A stretch of DNA of 64,000 nucleotides from Pteria penguin. Its lineage: Eukaryota; Mollusca; Bivalvia; Pterioida; Pteriidae. Of the stretch, positions 1 through 12,845 are shown in pieces. The notes beneath the pieces are model-generated. The model had not been told where the DNA came from and made no database searches. It saw only the letters and a list, made by a program, of their open reading frames with translations. Where the stretch lies: positions 19,152,501 through 19,216,500 of the forward strand of contig CM068585.1 of the NCBI GenBank assembly GCA_035048485.1. The letters run 5' to 3'. The translations under genes and the position numbers were made by a program. Each line of letters opens with the position of its first letter. The stretch's first letter is position 1.

Positions 1-183
1 AATGAAAATTACACAGTTAATTCCTTATAACACATATCTATCGAGTATAAGATATAGTTTTGTTTGATACATGTATTTGTAAATCATAATTAAGTATAGT
101 TTTCTCTAAAAGAGGGATATTTTAGACAATTATTTGGAATGTATACATGTCAGTAATGTTTATGCTATTGATCTTCATTATAG

Positions 184-294
184 GTACTTATCATCCTTGA
201 AAAGAATATGGGTTGGAATAATACGGTCACATTATATAAAGATAATGTATTGATAAAAGAAAAATTCCCGGCTAGAATTGGAAGACGATTCACC
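184..294 (+). CDS. Gene 1 visible exon 1 (MG7)
   Basis: Acceptor AG at 182-183, donor GTAAGT at 295. It encodes 37 residues including LEKNMGWNNTVTLYKDN and is phase 0 at both ends. It matches exon 22 of gene 2, which has the same length and phases. Further upstream exons lie outside the window. Confidence 0.88.
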
Positions 295-3200
295 GTAAGT
301 CTAAAGTTTTGATTAGGATTAACTAAATATCGTTTTAAGTAACGAAATTTCTATTTCAGACGACATTGTAGAAAAAGGACTAGGTATTTGTTGTTATGAC
401 AGTACAAAATTGTAATACATGATGTGATTCTCTCAATTCGGAAAGACTTTACGTCCAATATTAAATATCTTCCAAAGGTTATAAACATGGAATAATAATC
501 AGACAGGCCATATGATCCAGAAAAATCTGACATATCGGTTATATAATAGATATATAAAAGACGATTGATTAGTTAAACATAAAATACTATCGGCAAAGTT
601 AACCTGTGTTTGGATATTCTGAAAAAAATCAGCTTGTTGAAATAAGATTTGTCTTTTTTATCATGATTTATGTGGTAATTTCTCTAAAATTATACGTAAG
701 AGATAAACATTTATGTTTATGTACATTTGTTTTTAACTAGATACCGGCAGGTGGAGTTGCTCCTGCTTATTTTCCTGTGGAGCCCATTGAAACTGGAGAA
801 TTAATTGTGAATATGTCATCCTGGACTGGTACTGGTGTAAGCGATGGGGTTATAAAATATCTAAAAGTAGAGGTAACTTCTTTTTCTGTTACAAACATGA
901 ACTCTTAATTACCTGTACAAAAATATGGGCAATGTTTATAGTTTCATATATCAAGTATCAACTGAAACGATGAAATGGCAGTTAAAAATTTCGATTAAAA
1001 ATTAATTTCTATAAACTACATCCATATACTGAACGAGAATTCAATTCAGAAATTCAATTTTGTATAAGATTAACGAAAAAGAAAACCCAATTATACGATT
1101 TCAGCCCGAGGGGACAGAAAAAGAATTTAATCAACCTGTGCTAATTAGTCTTGGTACACCACAAAATCCTGAAAATAACGGAGTCCAGACTGAAGACATT
1201 GATATATCCTTCCCTCCAAACACAGTTAAAGGATCAAGGAGAATCAGGGCTTCTGTTATTGGTAAAAAGTTGTTGTGTATATCGAGTTATATCATTAGGT
1301 TATTTTATGGAAACTGAGATATGTAAATTATAATGTAAACAGGAAAATGACTTGAGCTATATTACTGTGGCAATCACTTTAAATTTATCATGATTGTAGG
1401 TTTATTTTACCTTGAATACTTATAGCTCATCAATATTATAATAACATCGATAATACTAAACAAACAAGGAGATGTCTAAATGTTACAATGCTAACTTTAT
1501 CCATAATTAACTAACACCTGAATTGTATTAGAATGACCGATTTGCTTCATCTTTTCTGTGGTAATCTACAGGTGATTTAATGGGTCCATCCATCAATGGT
1601 ATTGAGAACCTATTGAAGATGCCGTACGGATGTGGAGAACAAAATATGCTGAACTTTGCACCTAATATATTTGTACAAAAATACCTCGCAGCAACTAATA
1701 AATTGACACCGACCCTAGAGTCTAAAATTCGGGAATATACTATGAAAGGTAAATGACACGTGATCGCAGCAAACATAGCATGACATAACTTGTCAATATT
1801 TCTAGAATAATTATTCTTGTACGCAATTAAAGATAAATGACACATTTGGTCGCAGCATATGACATAACTTGCCATAATTTCTACGAATAATTTTTCTTGT
1901 ACGCAATTAAAATTCCAAAGTTCTGTTGTAATATTATTAGGCTGATTAGGATATTAATTGAAAAGTGTTGGCTTTAGTATTAGATTAAATGACATCTAAT
2001 AAAACCCCATTTCCTCCGCCTTTTAAATTACTTATTTTTGATACTCATGGAAAACTATTTTTTGAAATAGTTAGATGGTACATGTAAAATGAACAAAATT
2101 TTTTAAAACCTATTTTGAAATATTGTTTTTAATTCCTTAAAGGTTATCAGAGAGAAATGACATATCAACATCAGAATAGTGGTGGTTTCAGTGCATTTGG
2201 TGACAGCGATAAGTCAGCAACAACATGGTAAGCATAGTACGATGTTATACACCCATGTTACTTCAAAGTAAATGGTTTTAAGGACATCTTGTACCACTTA
2301 TTTTTTATGTCCAGTAATTTAAACGATTTCATTTATTAATATCAATTTGAGTTTTTATCTGGGTTAAATATGTTAAACATTTAGCAGCAATTTGGGTTTT
2401 GGTCTTCGAATTAACTTCTTTTATTGCTTACTTAATGTCAGATTTTTGAGCAGCATTTTTGGTGTTTTTTTTTTGCATTTCTCTATACATTTTGTGTTTT
2501 CTATGAGATATAATAATTAACTATCTATCAAAATTCAAGAAGTAAGACAAAAGGGGAAATTTCAGATTGTTTAGCCAGTTTACACATTGTGAATATAATA
2601 CATTATATATGTTAAAATTGTAATATGAGGAAAACAAATTCCATATATAGACTCTTCGTAGAAGTGATATCTATTTAATTTACATTCTTGGCATTTCTAT
2701 TTTCTGCATTTGTTGTTACAGGTTAACATCTTTTGTAATAAAATCTTTCGCACAAGCGTCGACTTTTGTTACCATTGATCACGATGCTGTAGTACGAGCA
2801 GTTGGTTGGGTCGTCGAACAACAAGATGCTGATGGTTCATTCCTAGAACCTGGTAGAGTGCTACATAAGGAAATGCAGGTATGACATTTCTCGTCATATT
2901 TTATAAACTAAGTGTTATAGCTTTGTCATTGTAATATTATGCTCTGTTTTCCTTTTAATCTGTATGAGCTTCCAATCTCCACAGTGAATTATACGGCATC
3001 TCTATGTCATACATAGAATTTATCTTATTGTATGTTTATTGTTCATTTTATTCTTAAAAGTATGAAAGGGTATCAATATTCAAAACACTTGTTAAGGACT
3101 TTGTTAATATAATAACTGTATTGTTGTTTGCTTTGTTTGACATATCTATATATATTTAGGGAGGATCTGCTGCAGGAAAACGATCTTTGACGGCTTTTGT

Positions 3201-6200
3201 ATTAGTGGCATTACAGGAAGCGCTAATTATGGACGGAGTAAGTTTTGATAATTTTATTGTTCTTGTTGTCATCAATGTGAATTACTACTATACCTTTTAA
3301 TTGCATGTTGGACTCGCATCAGTTCTTGAAACATCAATAATGTACGATATATATCTCAATTCTAATGACAATACACATTTTGTAAATCGATTTGACACTG
3401 CCCTCATTAAAACACTAGCCAACATCTGCATATCGTTTAAAATTGTTGCAAAATAACTTAAAATAAGGTGAGATGAATGAGCTGAGTTATGTAATGTACA
3501 GCAATTTGAGGGCATTTGCCACTGACTTGTCTTATGAGTCTTCCGCATTATTTTTGAAATTTGGAAAGCAGGGTATATGCCATTTATAACCGGGATAAAT
3601 GACTCTGAGAACATTGGCATTTGAAAGAAATACGATGGGATTTCGATGGTATAAAGGTGGATTTTGTTTATATTTTCTGTGGAAAATTTATGCCTTACTA
3701 GAATCGAAGCGTTGTCAAATAATGCTGAAAACTACATTCTTTTTTTTCTTTGATACAGGTTAAAGATATAGCTCAAGATGCCATCAACAAAGCCACTCGA
3801 TATCTGGAAGGTGAATTCCAGAAAGCTTCTGATAATGTTTATGAGCTAGCCTTACTGGGATATGCCCTAGAGACAGTAAAAAGTCCTAAGGTGGATGATA
3901 TTCTCCGAATGTTAGAAACTAAGGCAACAATTAAAGGTAATTACAGCAAAAATAAAGCATCAGTTACAAGAAGCGGTTGTATTCTGGAGTATAATTTTCT
4001 CAACACTATTAATGTATAATTTAGTTTTATGGAATTGTTTGAATCTCATTCTTCTTACGATGTTACCTAAAAGAGTTTAAACTGTGTTTGACTTATTAAG
4101 GAAATACCTGTATGTAGTATTACCTGAATGAATATTTAGATGAATTTTTCGACAATTCCTTTCTAAACTAATCGTTACATTCTACAAAATAAGACTAGGA
4201 AAATTCATAGTATTTTAAACTTAATAATAAATAGTTTAATTAGTTTCATTGTACTGCAGATGGTACGAAGTATTGGATCAAACCTGTAGTTCCGGAGTCT
4301 AAATGGAAGAGATGGACTCCAGTAAAAGACAGATCCAAAGCAGTTGATATCGAAACCACTTCATACGTCCTTCTTATATATGCATTAAGAAAAGATAAAG
4401 TAAATGCAATTCCAATTCTGAAATGGGTAGCGGCCCAGAGAAACCCTGAAGGAGGATTCGTATCAACACAGGTAAGAAAGTCAGAATTCGAAACACATTT
4501 AGAAAATTCACGTACTCATGAAATATGTATAGGTTATTGTGCCATAAACATTTGTTACTCCTTATATCCAATCACGTTAAATATTTTTCATACAATACAT
4601 TTCAGATACATTGATCAATTTTTATTCTTAATAATGATTTATTTTCCTGATGGTCCTGATGGTGGAATTTATAACATTATTGAACCAGATGTATTTCCAT
4701 TTTGGAATACAAAATTGATATAATAATCTCTACATGTACCAGGTTTCGTGTTTGAGGTGTGATAGGGCCAACTGACTACATCTCTTTAATGAAATTTAAG
4801 ATGAAGCTCTTAATACAAAATTGTAAAGCACACAAAGTTACTTGTCTTATTTGAGGAATGAGGCATCTTCAAGATGCAATCATCATTATCATATATATCA
4901 GGATTAAAACCTAATGGGATGTAAAATGTTGATCAATTTACTATTAATTAATCATTTCCAATTTCATGACAAATTAATTGGAAAAAAATAAATACAAGAT
5001 AAGTTAATCAAATTTCCATTTAGAAGATAACAAACAAAAGCTTTATGCATGGATACTGATTGCTCAAACGTTCAAAACGAATATAAGCCGTGTAAAAGTT
5101 ATGAATGTTTAGAGTATCTAAAAATTTTGTTAAGATTAAATACGTGCACTCTAACAATAATCTTTTTTTTTCAATTTGGGCTTTCAGGATACTATCGTTG
5201 CATTACAAAGTTTGTCTGAAATAGCTGGTGAGCTATACAGCAAAATATTCAACATGAGGGTACGATTGTCAAATGTGGGAAGTGGCGCACCGTTCGAACA
5301 TGAATTCCAAGTAACTCCAGAAAACGCTTTGGTTTTACAAACCGTACAGGTAATTATTACAATGTCAAAGCAAACAATCTTATATAACGAATTCGATTTA
5401 ACTATTTTTAAAAGTGTAAAATAATAGCATGGAGTTCTATAGAAGAAGAAATATACACGTTTACAAAATGTCGCCGTATTTAGTATCAAATTTGAGTTTT
5501 AAATGCACGAATAAAATTGTTTAGAATTTCGAAGTAAAGAATATTTAATATCACAGGTACCAACAGACGTGAGTAAACTCCGAGTAATCGCAGAAGGAAC
5601 CGGAATAGCATTAGTAGAGGTAACTGCGGTTTGATTTATTTGAATGAAAAACGTGTACATAGAAGACATCAGATTTTTTACACCATTTATTACGACGTCG
5701 ATAGGAAATTGTCATTATAATGCACTTCACCAACTTTAACTTCATTTACAACCTCTGAAGCTACATAATTACTTCACTTCTCTAACCTCTGTACCTATAT
5801 AACTACTTCATTTCTCAAAGGTATAGACACTAGACTTGATATAATTTCGGTAAATGTTTATATAAAAGCAGAATTTCTGATTCGGTATATTCCAGGTTGC
5901 CACATACTTTAATATTGAAGAAGATCTTCAGACAGCTGCCTTTGATGCTAATGTCACACTGTTAGATGAATCAAAGAGAGGATTCACAGTAAAAGTTTGC
6001 ACAAGGTACATGTTGCAGTAATATTAAGAAAAATATACGTCTAACAAGACCACGATGCTAAAAACTTAAAAGCCGAAAATAAGCAATCTTTCAGAATGTA
6101 ATATTGAATTTATTTTGTTTACTAATAGTTGGTGAAACGTCCTTGACATATTTTCCTCAACTGTATTTTGTATTCGTGGTTTTGATTGTCACAATGTTGT

Positions 6201-8088
6201 ATATAACATTTCAATGATATTTGATTTAAAGGTGGTTGAAAAAAGGTAATGCAGGTATGTCAATGATGGACATTGGAATACCTTCTGGAATGCAACCGGA
6301 CATATCATCTTTGGACACAACGAAGGCTCCCATGTATAAACGACAGGAAATGGGATTCAGGAAACTTTCCATTTACCTCGACGAGGTACAGTCATAAGCT
6401 ATTTTTATGTTTTCATACTGAGTGGCAAGAATTGGTTAAGTTTTCTTCAAAAATGCTACCCCAAGATGATATCAACAACGCTATCCTTTTATTGCATAGA
6501 CCTTCATAACACACTGATCCGTAACAGTAAAGTTAACAAAAGACAATTCACCCCTGCAAATATCGAACTTAAAACTTTTCGATCCGGACAACTCAACTCT
6601 TTATCTTCTATTCAACGGAATGCGACAACGTTAAAAGATATCATTGGTTCCAGTAATGAACAAGATCTTCAGTATTGTATAGGCAACATATCTTGTAACA
6701 TTAAGTCTAGTGATAAGGGTAAAATATAAAGTTTTGTATATGTCTTGCTAAGAGCATATTTTGTATTCACTAGATTGACGCACAACCACAATGTGTATCT
6801 GTGTACATGCAAACCACAGACATGGTCGGTGAAAAGCAACCATCCGTTATCAGGATCTACGATTACTATGAACCAGGTAAAATCAATTCTAAATCATATA
6901 ACCATTAGTATTTCCATCAAAATAACGAATGTTTGTGCCGCTAAAAGTCAAATGCGGAATTGTATTATACTAATATTGAATGTGTACTTAAACATTTTAT
7001 TTTTGCCTCTGGCATTTAAAATGACCGGTATGGCATCTATCAAGAGACGCTTGCTCGTCTGTTAATGAACCATATTGTCATATATTGCAGATATCCCTTA
7101 CGTCATGTCTCTTACACGTATTTGTGTGTATATATTACACGGTGGGGTACGTTGGGAATTACTCGGCACGGTATAACGTGTGAAATTAACTGCTATCTAT
7201 TCTATACGAGTTCCGATTTTAAAATTTCTAGGTCAAAGCACAGTAATTCATTTCCCAATGTCCCATGTTAAATTACCAAACTTCTATAAAGATTTACACA
7301 ACATCCTACATTTTAGTTATATACAATCCTCTATCAGAATTTTAACAGTTTACCATAGGTTATCTACCTTAATTTCGAGAAAATCATGCTAGAAGAGGGT
7401 CACCCCAAAAACTGACCGAAATTCAAATGTAAACTACAACCACTTTTTGGATCAAAAAATTTTTACATTAGCGAAATGAGATAAAAATTCATGATTTTAC
7501 AGCAGAATCAATCTTTATTTATAGATTGATCGAACATTTCATCCAGCCACAGCCCCTGACACATTGAAATAGTAGTCCCTCTCTCCCTATATCACATTAT
7601 CCAATCACGATTCTCGTTAATTATGTGCTTTGACCTCTATATCAGCGTCTGACATCGAATATATGATAATATCAACAATAATAAGTACATTATATTCAGT
7701 TTTATTGGATTATTTTACACTACTTATTGTTTACCAAATGCAAACAGTAAAGAAGGGATATATAATAAGGTACAAAACAAAAATTGGGAAGAATTATACC
7801 ATAAGTGGGCATGCTTGCAAGAACAATTGCTAACAGTGTTGATTATGTTGATAATTCATTAAGGTTTGACACTGTGGTAGGCAGTACATTGTTGGTGATG
7901 CTGAAAGGTGATGATTGTAGACATAAAGAAATGATGACAGTAGCGAACGAATCATATTTATACCTGCATATATTGTGTTTTATATAGATAATCAAGTAAC
8001 AACATTTTATCAGTCTGGATTGCTTAGCAAAGCAGGAGTTTGTGATGTTTGTGGAAGGGAATGTTTCTGTCCGGATTTGATGCCATAG
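184..8088 (+). CDS. Canonical thioester-containing protein (TEP/CD109-like), 3' half of gene, 15 exons
   Basis: Seen: 15 exons joined by GT/AG introns give about 656 residues ending in a stop at 8086-8088. Exons are 184-294, 741-872, 1069-1261, 1572-1748, 2143-2227, 2722-2878, 3160-3237, 3759-3936, 4260-4471, 5188-5349, 5557-5619, 5896-6005, 6232-6385, 6774-6876 and 8033-8088. The thioester motif GCGEQN is at 1628-1645, and a His in the context VLHKEM follows at 2864-2866. The order is end of MG7, CUB, thioester domain, CUB, then the receptor-binding-like MG8 domain, closing with a cysteine-rich tail. Family knowledge: TEPs are secreted or GPI-linked proteins that are cleaved in a bait region and bind targets covalently through the Cys-Gln thioester; a His at this point favours transfer to hydroxyls, as in C3. 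The tail shows no GPI or membrane segment, so secretion is inferred. The 5' half (signal peptide, MG1-MG6, bait) is outside the window. Confidence 0.93.
741..872 (+). CDS. Gene 1 visible exon 2 (MG7/CUB junction)
   Basis: 132 nt, 44 residues, phase 0 to 0, starting IPAGGVAPAYFPVEP and ending with the family-typical KYLKVE. Exon 23 of gene 2 has the same length and phases. Confidence 0.9.
1069..1261 (+). CDS. Gene 1 visible exon 3 (CUB first half)
   Basis: The acceptor is probably the AG at 1067-1068, the one that keeps phase 0; the AG at 1048-1049 would break the frame. The exon contains FQPEGTEKEFNQPV and FPPNTVKGSRRIRASVIG, the usual strand leading into the thioester domain. It ends in phase 1. 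Confidence 0.85.
1572..1748 (+). CDS. Gene 1 visible exon 4 (thioester motif)
   Basis: It encodes GDLMGPSINGIENL, then MPYGCGEQNMLNFAPNIFV. The Cys (1631-1633) and Gln (1640-1642) of the internal thioester are intact, and the phase is 1 to 1. This is the diagnostic exon of the family and is badly altered in its counterpart in gene 2. Confidence 0.96.
2143..2227 (+). CDS. Gene 1 visible exon 5 (thioester domain)
   Basis: 85 nt, phase 1 to 2. It reads YQREMTYQHQNSGGFSAFG and onward to the T-W split across the intron, as usual for an alpha-alpha toroid helix pair in TEPs. Confidence 0.9.
2722..2878 (+). CDS. Gene 1 visible exon 6 (thioester domain, catalytic-type His)
   Basis: 157 nt, phase 2 to 0. 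It begins WLTSFVIKSFAQA and ends GRVLHKEMQ. The His at 2864-2866 sits where C3-like proteins carry the residue that steers the thioester to hydroxyl targets. The gene 2 counterpart has the same length, but Ala at this place. Confidence 0.92.
3160..3237 (+). CDS. Gene 1 visible exon 7 (thioester domain)
   Basis: 78 nt, phase 0 to 0, GGSAAGKRSLTAFVLVALQE. The GG plus LTAFVLVALQE pattern is strongly conserved in the family. Confidence 0.92.
3759..3936 (+). CDS. Gene 1 visible exon 8 (thioester domain)
   Basis: 178 nt, phase 0 to 1, with a long pyrimidine tract before the acceptor. It encodes helices including INKATRYLEGEF and YELALLGYALET. Confidence 0.92.
4260..4471 (+). CDS. Gene 1 visible exon 9 (end of thioester domain)
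   Basis: 212 nt, phase 1 to 0. It contains DIETTSYVLLIYAL and PILKWVAAQRNPEGGFVSTQ, the usual last helices of the thioester domain. Confidence 0.93.
5188..5349 (+). CDS. Gene 1 visible exon 10 (CUB second half)
   Basis: 162 nt, phase 0 to 0, starting DTIVALQSLSEIA, which completes the GGF-STQ-DT-ALQ-L motif of the family. Gene 2 exon 31 has the same length. Confidence 0.93.
5557..5619 (+). CDS. Gene 1 visible exon 11 (CUB end)
   Basis: 63 nt, phase 0 to 0, ending EGTGIALVE, the G-G-A strand that precedes MG8 in the family. Confidence 0.88.
5896..6005 (+). CDS. Gene 1 visible exon 12 (MG8 start)
   Basis: 110 nt, phase 0 to 2. It starts VATYFNIEED and ends KVCTR, carrying the first Cys of the C-terminal cysteine set. 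Confidence 0.9.
6232..6385 (+). CDS. Gene 1 visible exon 13 (MG8 / receptor-binding)
   Basis: 154 nt, phase 2 to 0, containing GNAGMSMMDIGIPSGM, the hallmark of the receptor-binding domain. The gene 2 counterpart is 60 nt longer. Confidence 0.93.
6774..6876 (+). CDS. Gene 1 visible exon 14 (MG8)
   Basis: 103 nt, phase 0 to 1. It contains PQCVSVYM and ends VIRIYDYYEP, the typical last strand of MG8. The acceptor AG at 6772-6773 keeps the frame. Confidence 0.9.
8033..8088 (+). CDS. Gene 1 last exon, cysteine-rich tail and stop
   Basis: 56 nt after the AG at 8031-8032, phase 1. It encodes AGVCDVCGRECFCPDLMP and a TAG stop. The CGxxCxC pattern is shared with the end of gene 2 and with invertebrate TEPs, whose tails carry a cysteine cluster. 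Other AGs nearby give stops, which supports this acceptor. No convincing poly(A) signal was found close downstream. Confidence 0.85.
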
Positions 8089-8334
8089 GTAAGAAAAGTA
8101 CACACAATTAAGTAAAAAGCTTTTAAATTTTAAATTTAAACTTTAAATACTTGGTCAGCAATTTCCATACAACAGATAGCTATAATTGTATAAAGCTTTT
8201 CGTTTAGAGAATTAAGAACAAATTTCAGAAGTATAAATACTGTGAACGGTTTACATAAACAGTTTAACCAAATTGAACTGAGACTAAATGAACATTATAG
8301 TAAAGATGCTTATAATGCTTAGTTATGTAATATA

Positions 8335-8570
8335 AATTTTGAAGTCGTGTAAAAGTAAAATACGGAAGTAACTGGTGTCACATAACTATGACACTAACAA
8401 CAATGTACCACAGTGGACATTCACGGACCCCTGAAATTCAGAGGTGAGACCAGGTGCCCGGGAGGAGTGAGCATCTACTATTTGGCTACCAACTTCCGCC
8501 GTGAAGGTCCTTGAATATATAAATTAATGGAATCAAACACTTCGTAGAAAGTGTTAGTATCCATATTTTA
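8335..8570 (-). mobile_element. R2 copy
   Basis: Contains TTCACGGACCCCTGAAATTC and GAGACCAGGTGCCCGGGAGG, then a CTTCGTAGAAAGTGTTAGT end. It matches the reverse complement of the tail behind the intact RT. Confidence 0.75.
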
Positions 8571-9239
8571 CTGGGTAAATTGGTTGTATTCCAGGATCAT
8601 TGAAATATCCGCGATGGTTACTTTTCAGAATTCAGCTTAAGATTTATCTTTAGTAAACCTATTGAATAAGAACTGGGGATTTTAGATACTCTCGGAAAAT
8701 AAAAGGCAACTCTGTTTTTCTTTCCTTCATTCTGATTCCAACCCACCATAGAAATTAAAAACAAAATACACAGTGACGTTTTCCGAGTCACTTATAGAGT
8801 TTAGTAAAATAAAATAATGATATTACAATGCACTATGTTTTCTGAAATCCAAGATCTGCAACCCCTTTTTCAGTAATTGGTGTGTAAACCTCTGCCCTCG
8901 TAACCTGAAAAATGTGTTTATTATAAATGAGAACATTTGACATAGAACTGCCATCTGAATTCGTTAAGAGTCAATATTTCTCCGTCTCTTCCTTAATCCC
9001 TAATTACCAAATCATTTTCCCTTTTTTGTTAGATTTCACATAAATGTGTCAACGTTTAAGAATTTGAGTTACATACTACTTTCTTTGATGATATAGTCTG
9101 AATATCTGTGGAAATATCTGATCATTATGTCCTTCATAATGATACTGTTCTTTTAATTTTGCCTTGGTTTTAACTTGGTTTTTAAGAGACGAGTATTTCG
9201 AACTTCTACTTTGTATAAAGGACTATACATGATATGATC

Positions 9240-9343
9240 ATTGTATATCTCCATGGTGACTTCTGCCACATAACTGAGCCAGTAATTCCTCTTTTTTTCT
9301 TGAATATATTTCAACTAATACTTTTCCTCTTTTTCCAGTTGAT
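9240..9343 (+). mobile_element. R1 fragment (3' end only)
   Basis: Contains CCATGGTGACTTCTGCCACA and AACTGAGCCAGTAAT, then a T-rich end. This is the last ~60 bp of the R1 family seen complete at 49190-49995. Confidence 0.75.
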
Positions 9344-12118
9344 GAGAGAGAAGTTGGTCTGGCAAAATCATATGATGGTGCTGATTACGTTTTTTAACTG
9401 TTTAAAAACCCAACATTATTTCATACTAATATCATTTTTGTAAAATAATTGTATTGCCATCATCTAATATATATGTATGTATATATATATATATACAGTT
9501 TCATGAATGTGTGATGTATTATTTGTTTTAATAGTTTTACTTTTGTATTAAAATGACTGAACCAATATATGTCTTCTTTAAATCTTCAAACAGAGCACTT
9601 CCATATTGTAACAACATTAATAAACTCCTTAAGGGTATTTGTATTACCATATATTAAGCTTGGTTCTACGTAATGTGCTGCAATGTTATGGGTTAAAGGA
9701 TTCCAAATTCAATGAGAATTTGATTCCTTGCTATAGTGAACTCCTTCAGATTAGCGCTGTCAGAATAAACTTCTGTTAATTCTACATTATATATTTAACA
9801 TCGTGATACCATCTGTGTATATGTTTCTATATCCTTTCAATATGAGTTACATATTGCATCTTGTTCTGTAAATGATGCCTATGGATCATTTAACATTTTT
9901 GTCCCTTTGTTTGCACTTCCGTTGCAGTAAACTGCGAGGTGATTCAGTAAGTTGTGAACTTTTCCCACTGAGTGAATTGTGTCGCTTAAAATTACCGTCC
10001 CAAGTCGTGCTACAACGTAAATATAGTATGATCAAATATTTATATGATATCTTTATATGAACATTCTTTTTTTTTTTTTACTATGCATGTCCTTTGAGTG
10101 TTAAGTCATTCAGCATATATATACATGTTTCAGGTAACAAACGTTATCAGCCTTCTTTCCCAAATATTAACAAAATATTTTAACTTGGCAGCCGATAATA
10201 AGAGAGGACATGTATCAAGATCCTCCTATGAGAGGTGAGCATGGTCCATTACAGAGTTTGAAATCATTAATTTAGATGTTAGCATAATTTGAGATTCAAA
10301 AGTAAAATATATCGGCTTTATGATTATTCCGTTGAAACTGATATAAATGTATTGTGCGAAGTTTTTTTTTTTGATATAGTTTTCATTTCAAACCACACTA
10401 AGTCTAATTTGAAAAATCGAAGTACTCTGTAGATGATACTTTAAAATTCCAGAGTGCAGAACTTACATATGCTGTATTTAGTAACCAGCAAGTCTCATAA
10501 TTCTGAAACCAAACTTGTGAATTACTGCAGAAAATGCTTGAGGATACCAACAATATATACTGCTATATCATCAAAAGTTATATTAACCTCGATGTTTAAG
10601 CCATTATTGGCAGAAAATGTTTATACAATATCTTGAATACTTCTAACTCTATCATTTTTGATACGTATGATGAAAATATCTTTAAGTATGGAAATCAAGC
10701 TTGGGGATTTATCAAAAAGAAAAATATAGAGTCTCTGTACAAGTATTTTAAATGTAGGTTAAAGTGTTCCAAACTGTATTTTCTATTCAGAATTGGGAAG
10801 CTCGTTCATCTAGAAAAATATTAACTTTTTCATCTTGATAAGAATTTTTCAACGGAAAATTGTGGTTCATGATTTATTTATAAACTTACGAAGTTTATGA
10901 TACATTTGTTACGTTTGTTAACCTTTGTACAGCGTATATAGTATTGCCCTTGTCAAGTATTAAGAGTTATTTTATGGAATGTAAATTGGTTTTGAATGTT
11001 GTTTTTATTCAGGAAATGACAATTTATTTTTATGAAATATTCTTGTACAGTATATTCTGATATACTTGTATTCTTGTATAGTTACCAGATATGTTTCTGT
11101 ATAATTCTGTTGATTATATCTTCACTTGATTCAATCAGATTTGTAGATCAACATAAACAACACATAGACACTATATAATGTATATTGAAAAAGGTAGATA
11201 TACTATTGTGGACAGAGAATAAAGAACGTTTTAGTCCTATTTGTAATATGAGAGAGAAAACGAATCTTTATATGTGGTGGTTAACTATCCTAGTACATTA
11301 AATTCGATCTCTATGATAGACATTGTTGTGTTCAAGTAAGTACAGTTTTTTCTGTTAAGAATAGGAAAGCGTAGTATAATGATCTAAGTTCCTTATTAAT
11401 GTCTCAAAGTTGAGTTAGATACTAACTATCTATATCTCTATTATAACACTCTATTTAGAATGTATAAAATTTACGTATATGTTTGACATGTATTTTGTAT
11501 CGTGTAATGTTGATTAGTCGTACGGCTAAAAGCAAAATAAAGTACACTATACTTTAAATCTCTCAGTGATTTTAGCAACCAGTGAACCACAGCGCAGATG
11601 GTAACGAGGAATTGTTTTGTATTGGTTGTATAACGGCATCATATACTACCTAGATTATTTTGTGTGTGTCATGTAATCTAACATTTCTCCTTTGAAATCT
11701 CTATTTTGAAATTACGTCAAAGAACCCAAACAAAACAAAACAAACAAACAAACAAACAAAAAAAAAGCAGACACAACAACAACAAAAACGCGTTAATATT
11801 AATATTCTGCTAAAACAAGGAATTGTCATTAATACAAAATGACGACAGCAAAAACTTTCACAATTTTCATTGGATGCCCCGCGTTTTCGAAATATTTAAA
11901 CTTTATCCTTGTGTTCAGGTAACTTCACTGTAAAAAGAGAAGCAGCTTCAGAATAATTCGGAAATAAAACCGGTGAAGATTATGCGGCGATGTTAGTTGT
12001 GAATAGTTCAAGGAGTATACCATACATAGCTTACTTCTCATACTGGTTTAGATTCTTCATATGAGAGCATTTTGATGACAAGATTGCTCTTTAAATATTG
12101 CAGAAAGTCAAGTCGTCG

Positions 12119-12155
12119 ATTTTGAGACAGTATTTGTCAGAATGCTGATCTGGTG
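12119..12155 (+). ncRNA. Decayed hammerhead-like motif
   Basis: GAGACAGTATTTGTC keeps an intact stem II (GACA/TGTC) and is followed by AATGCTGATCTGGTG, similar to the motif at 32188. However, CTGAAGA has become TTTTGA and GAAA has become AGAA. It is a dead relative. Confidence 0.4.
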
Positions 12156-12785
12156 TACTCTACCTAACATTATCAGTCATTAACTAAATCTAAATATATT
12201 TTAAGTCGTGATTCACAATCATGAATATCTTACTCAGGTCAAAAAAGTACATTTTAAAATTGCATAAATATATTTGCATATTGAAGAATTTGTTTACTTG
12301 TTTGTAGTCATGCCAAATGATGTACAGGGTCTTATTTTGGACTTATTGCTGGCCTTCTTTTAACAACGTTCATGCTTAATTTTTGACGCAAATTTGAGCA
12401 AAACGTCATTTGCGTTTATATTTTTCAACAATCAATAGGAGTTAAGAGAAATATTTTAAACATTAAATACATTTACTGTAACATTACGATTTGCGTCCCA
12501 GTGTTAAGCTCGACCCCTGCTCTATTGGTTATGAAATCTAAAATTTTTCTAAAGTGTTTCTTAGTCTATCTGAACATAGTGGAATTTCTTTTTATTACTC
12601 ATTATGACAATAACGCATGATTAAGATCGATGTACTTCCTGACAAACAAACCCTCTATAATATTTACAGTTAGCCAAAATATGATTCAAATACAAGGAAT
12701 TTAAATTCTAATAAACATAAAACTGTTGAATTATGAAAATAAAAATCTCCATTAATATCACATATTCTTTTAAAGAAAGAAAAAA

Positions 12786-12845
12786 GAGGAGATACTGGCT
12801 CACTTGTGTGGCAGAAGTCACCATGGAGCTATACAATATATAAAG
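12786..12845 (-). mobile_element. R1 fragment (3' end only, reverse)
   Basis: Reverse complement of the R1 end: GGCAGAAGTCACCATGGAGC preceded by an A/G-rich start. Confidence 0.75.

Larger units (their letters stand above)
295..8032 (+). other. Introns of gene 1
   Basis: Fourteen introns lie between the gene 1 exons; the longest is 6877-8032. They are AT-rich. I see no RNA gene, mobile element or second coding region in them; short open frames on either strand lack any recognisable family pattern. Confidence 0.7.

Noticed and set aside
351..533. Short minus-strand open frame within gene 1 intron
   Set aside because: No family pattern, inside an intron of a well-supported plus-strand gene.
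3297..3620. 107-residue minus-strand frame in the intron before gene 1 visible exon 8
   Set aside because: No recognisable motif and no splice or homology support; chance frame in an intron.
6466..7392. Chain of plus-strand frames around gene 1 exon 14
   Set aside because: They run through intron sequence or read exon 14 in a wrong frame; only the frame ending YDYYEP fits the family.
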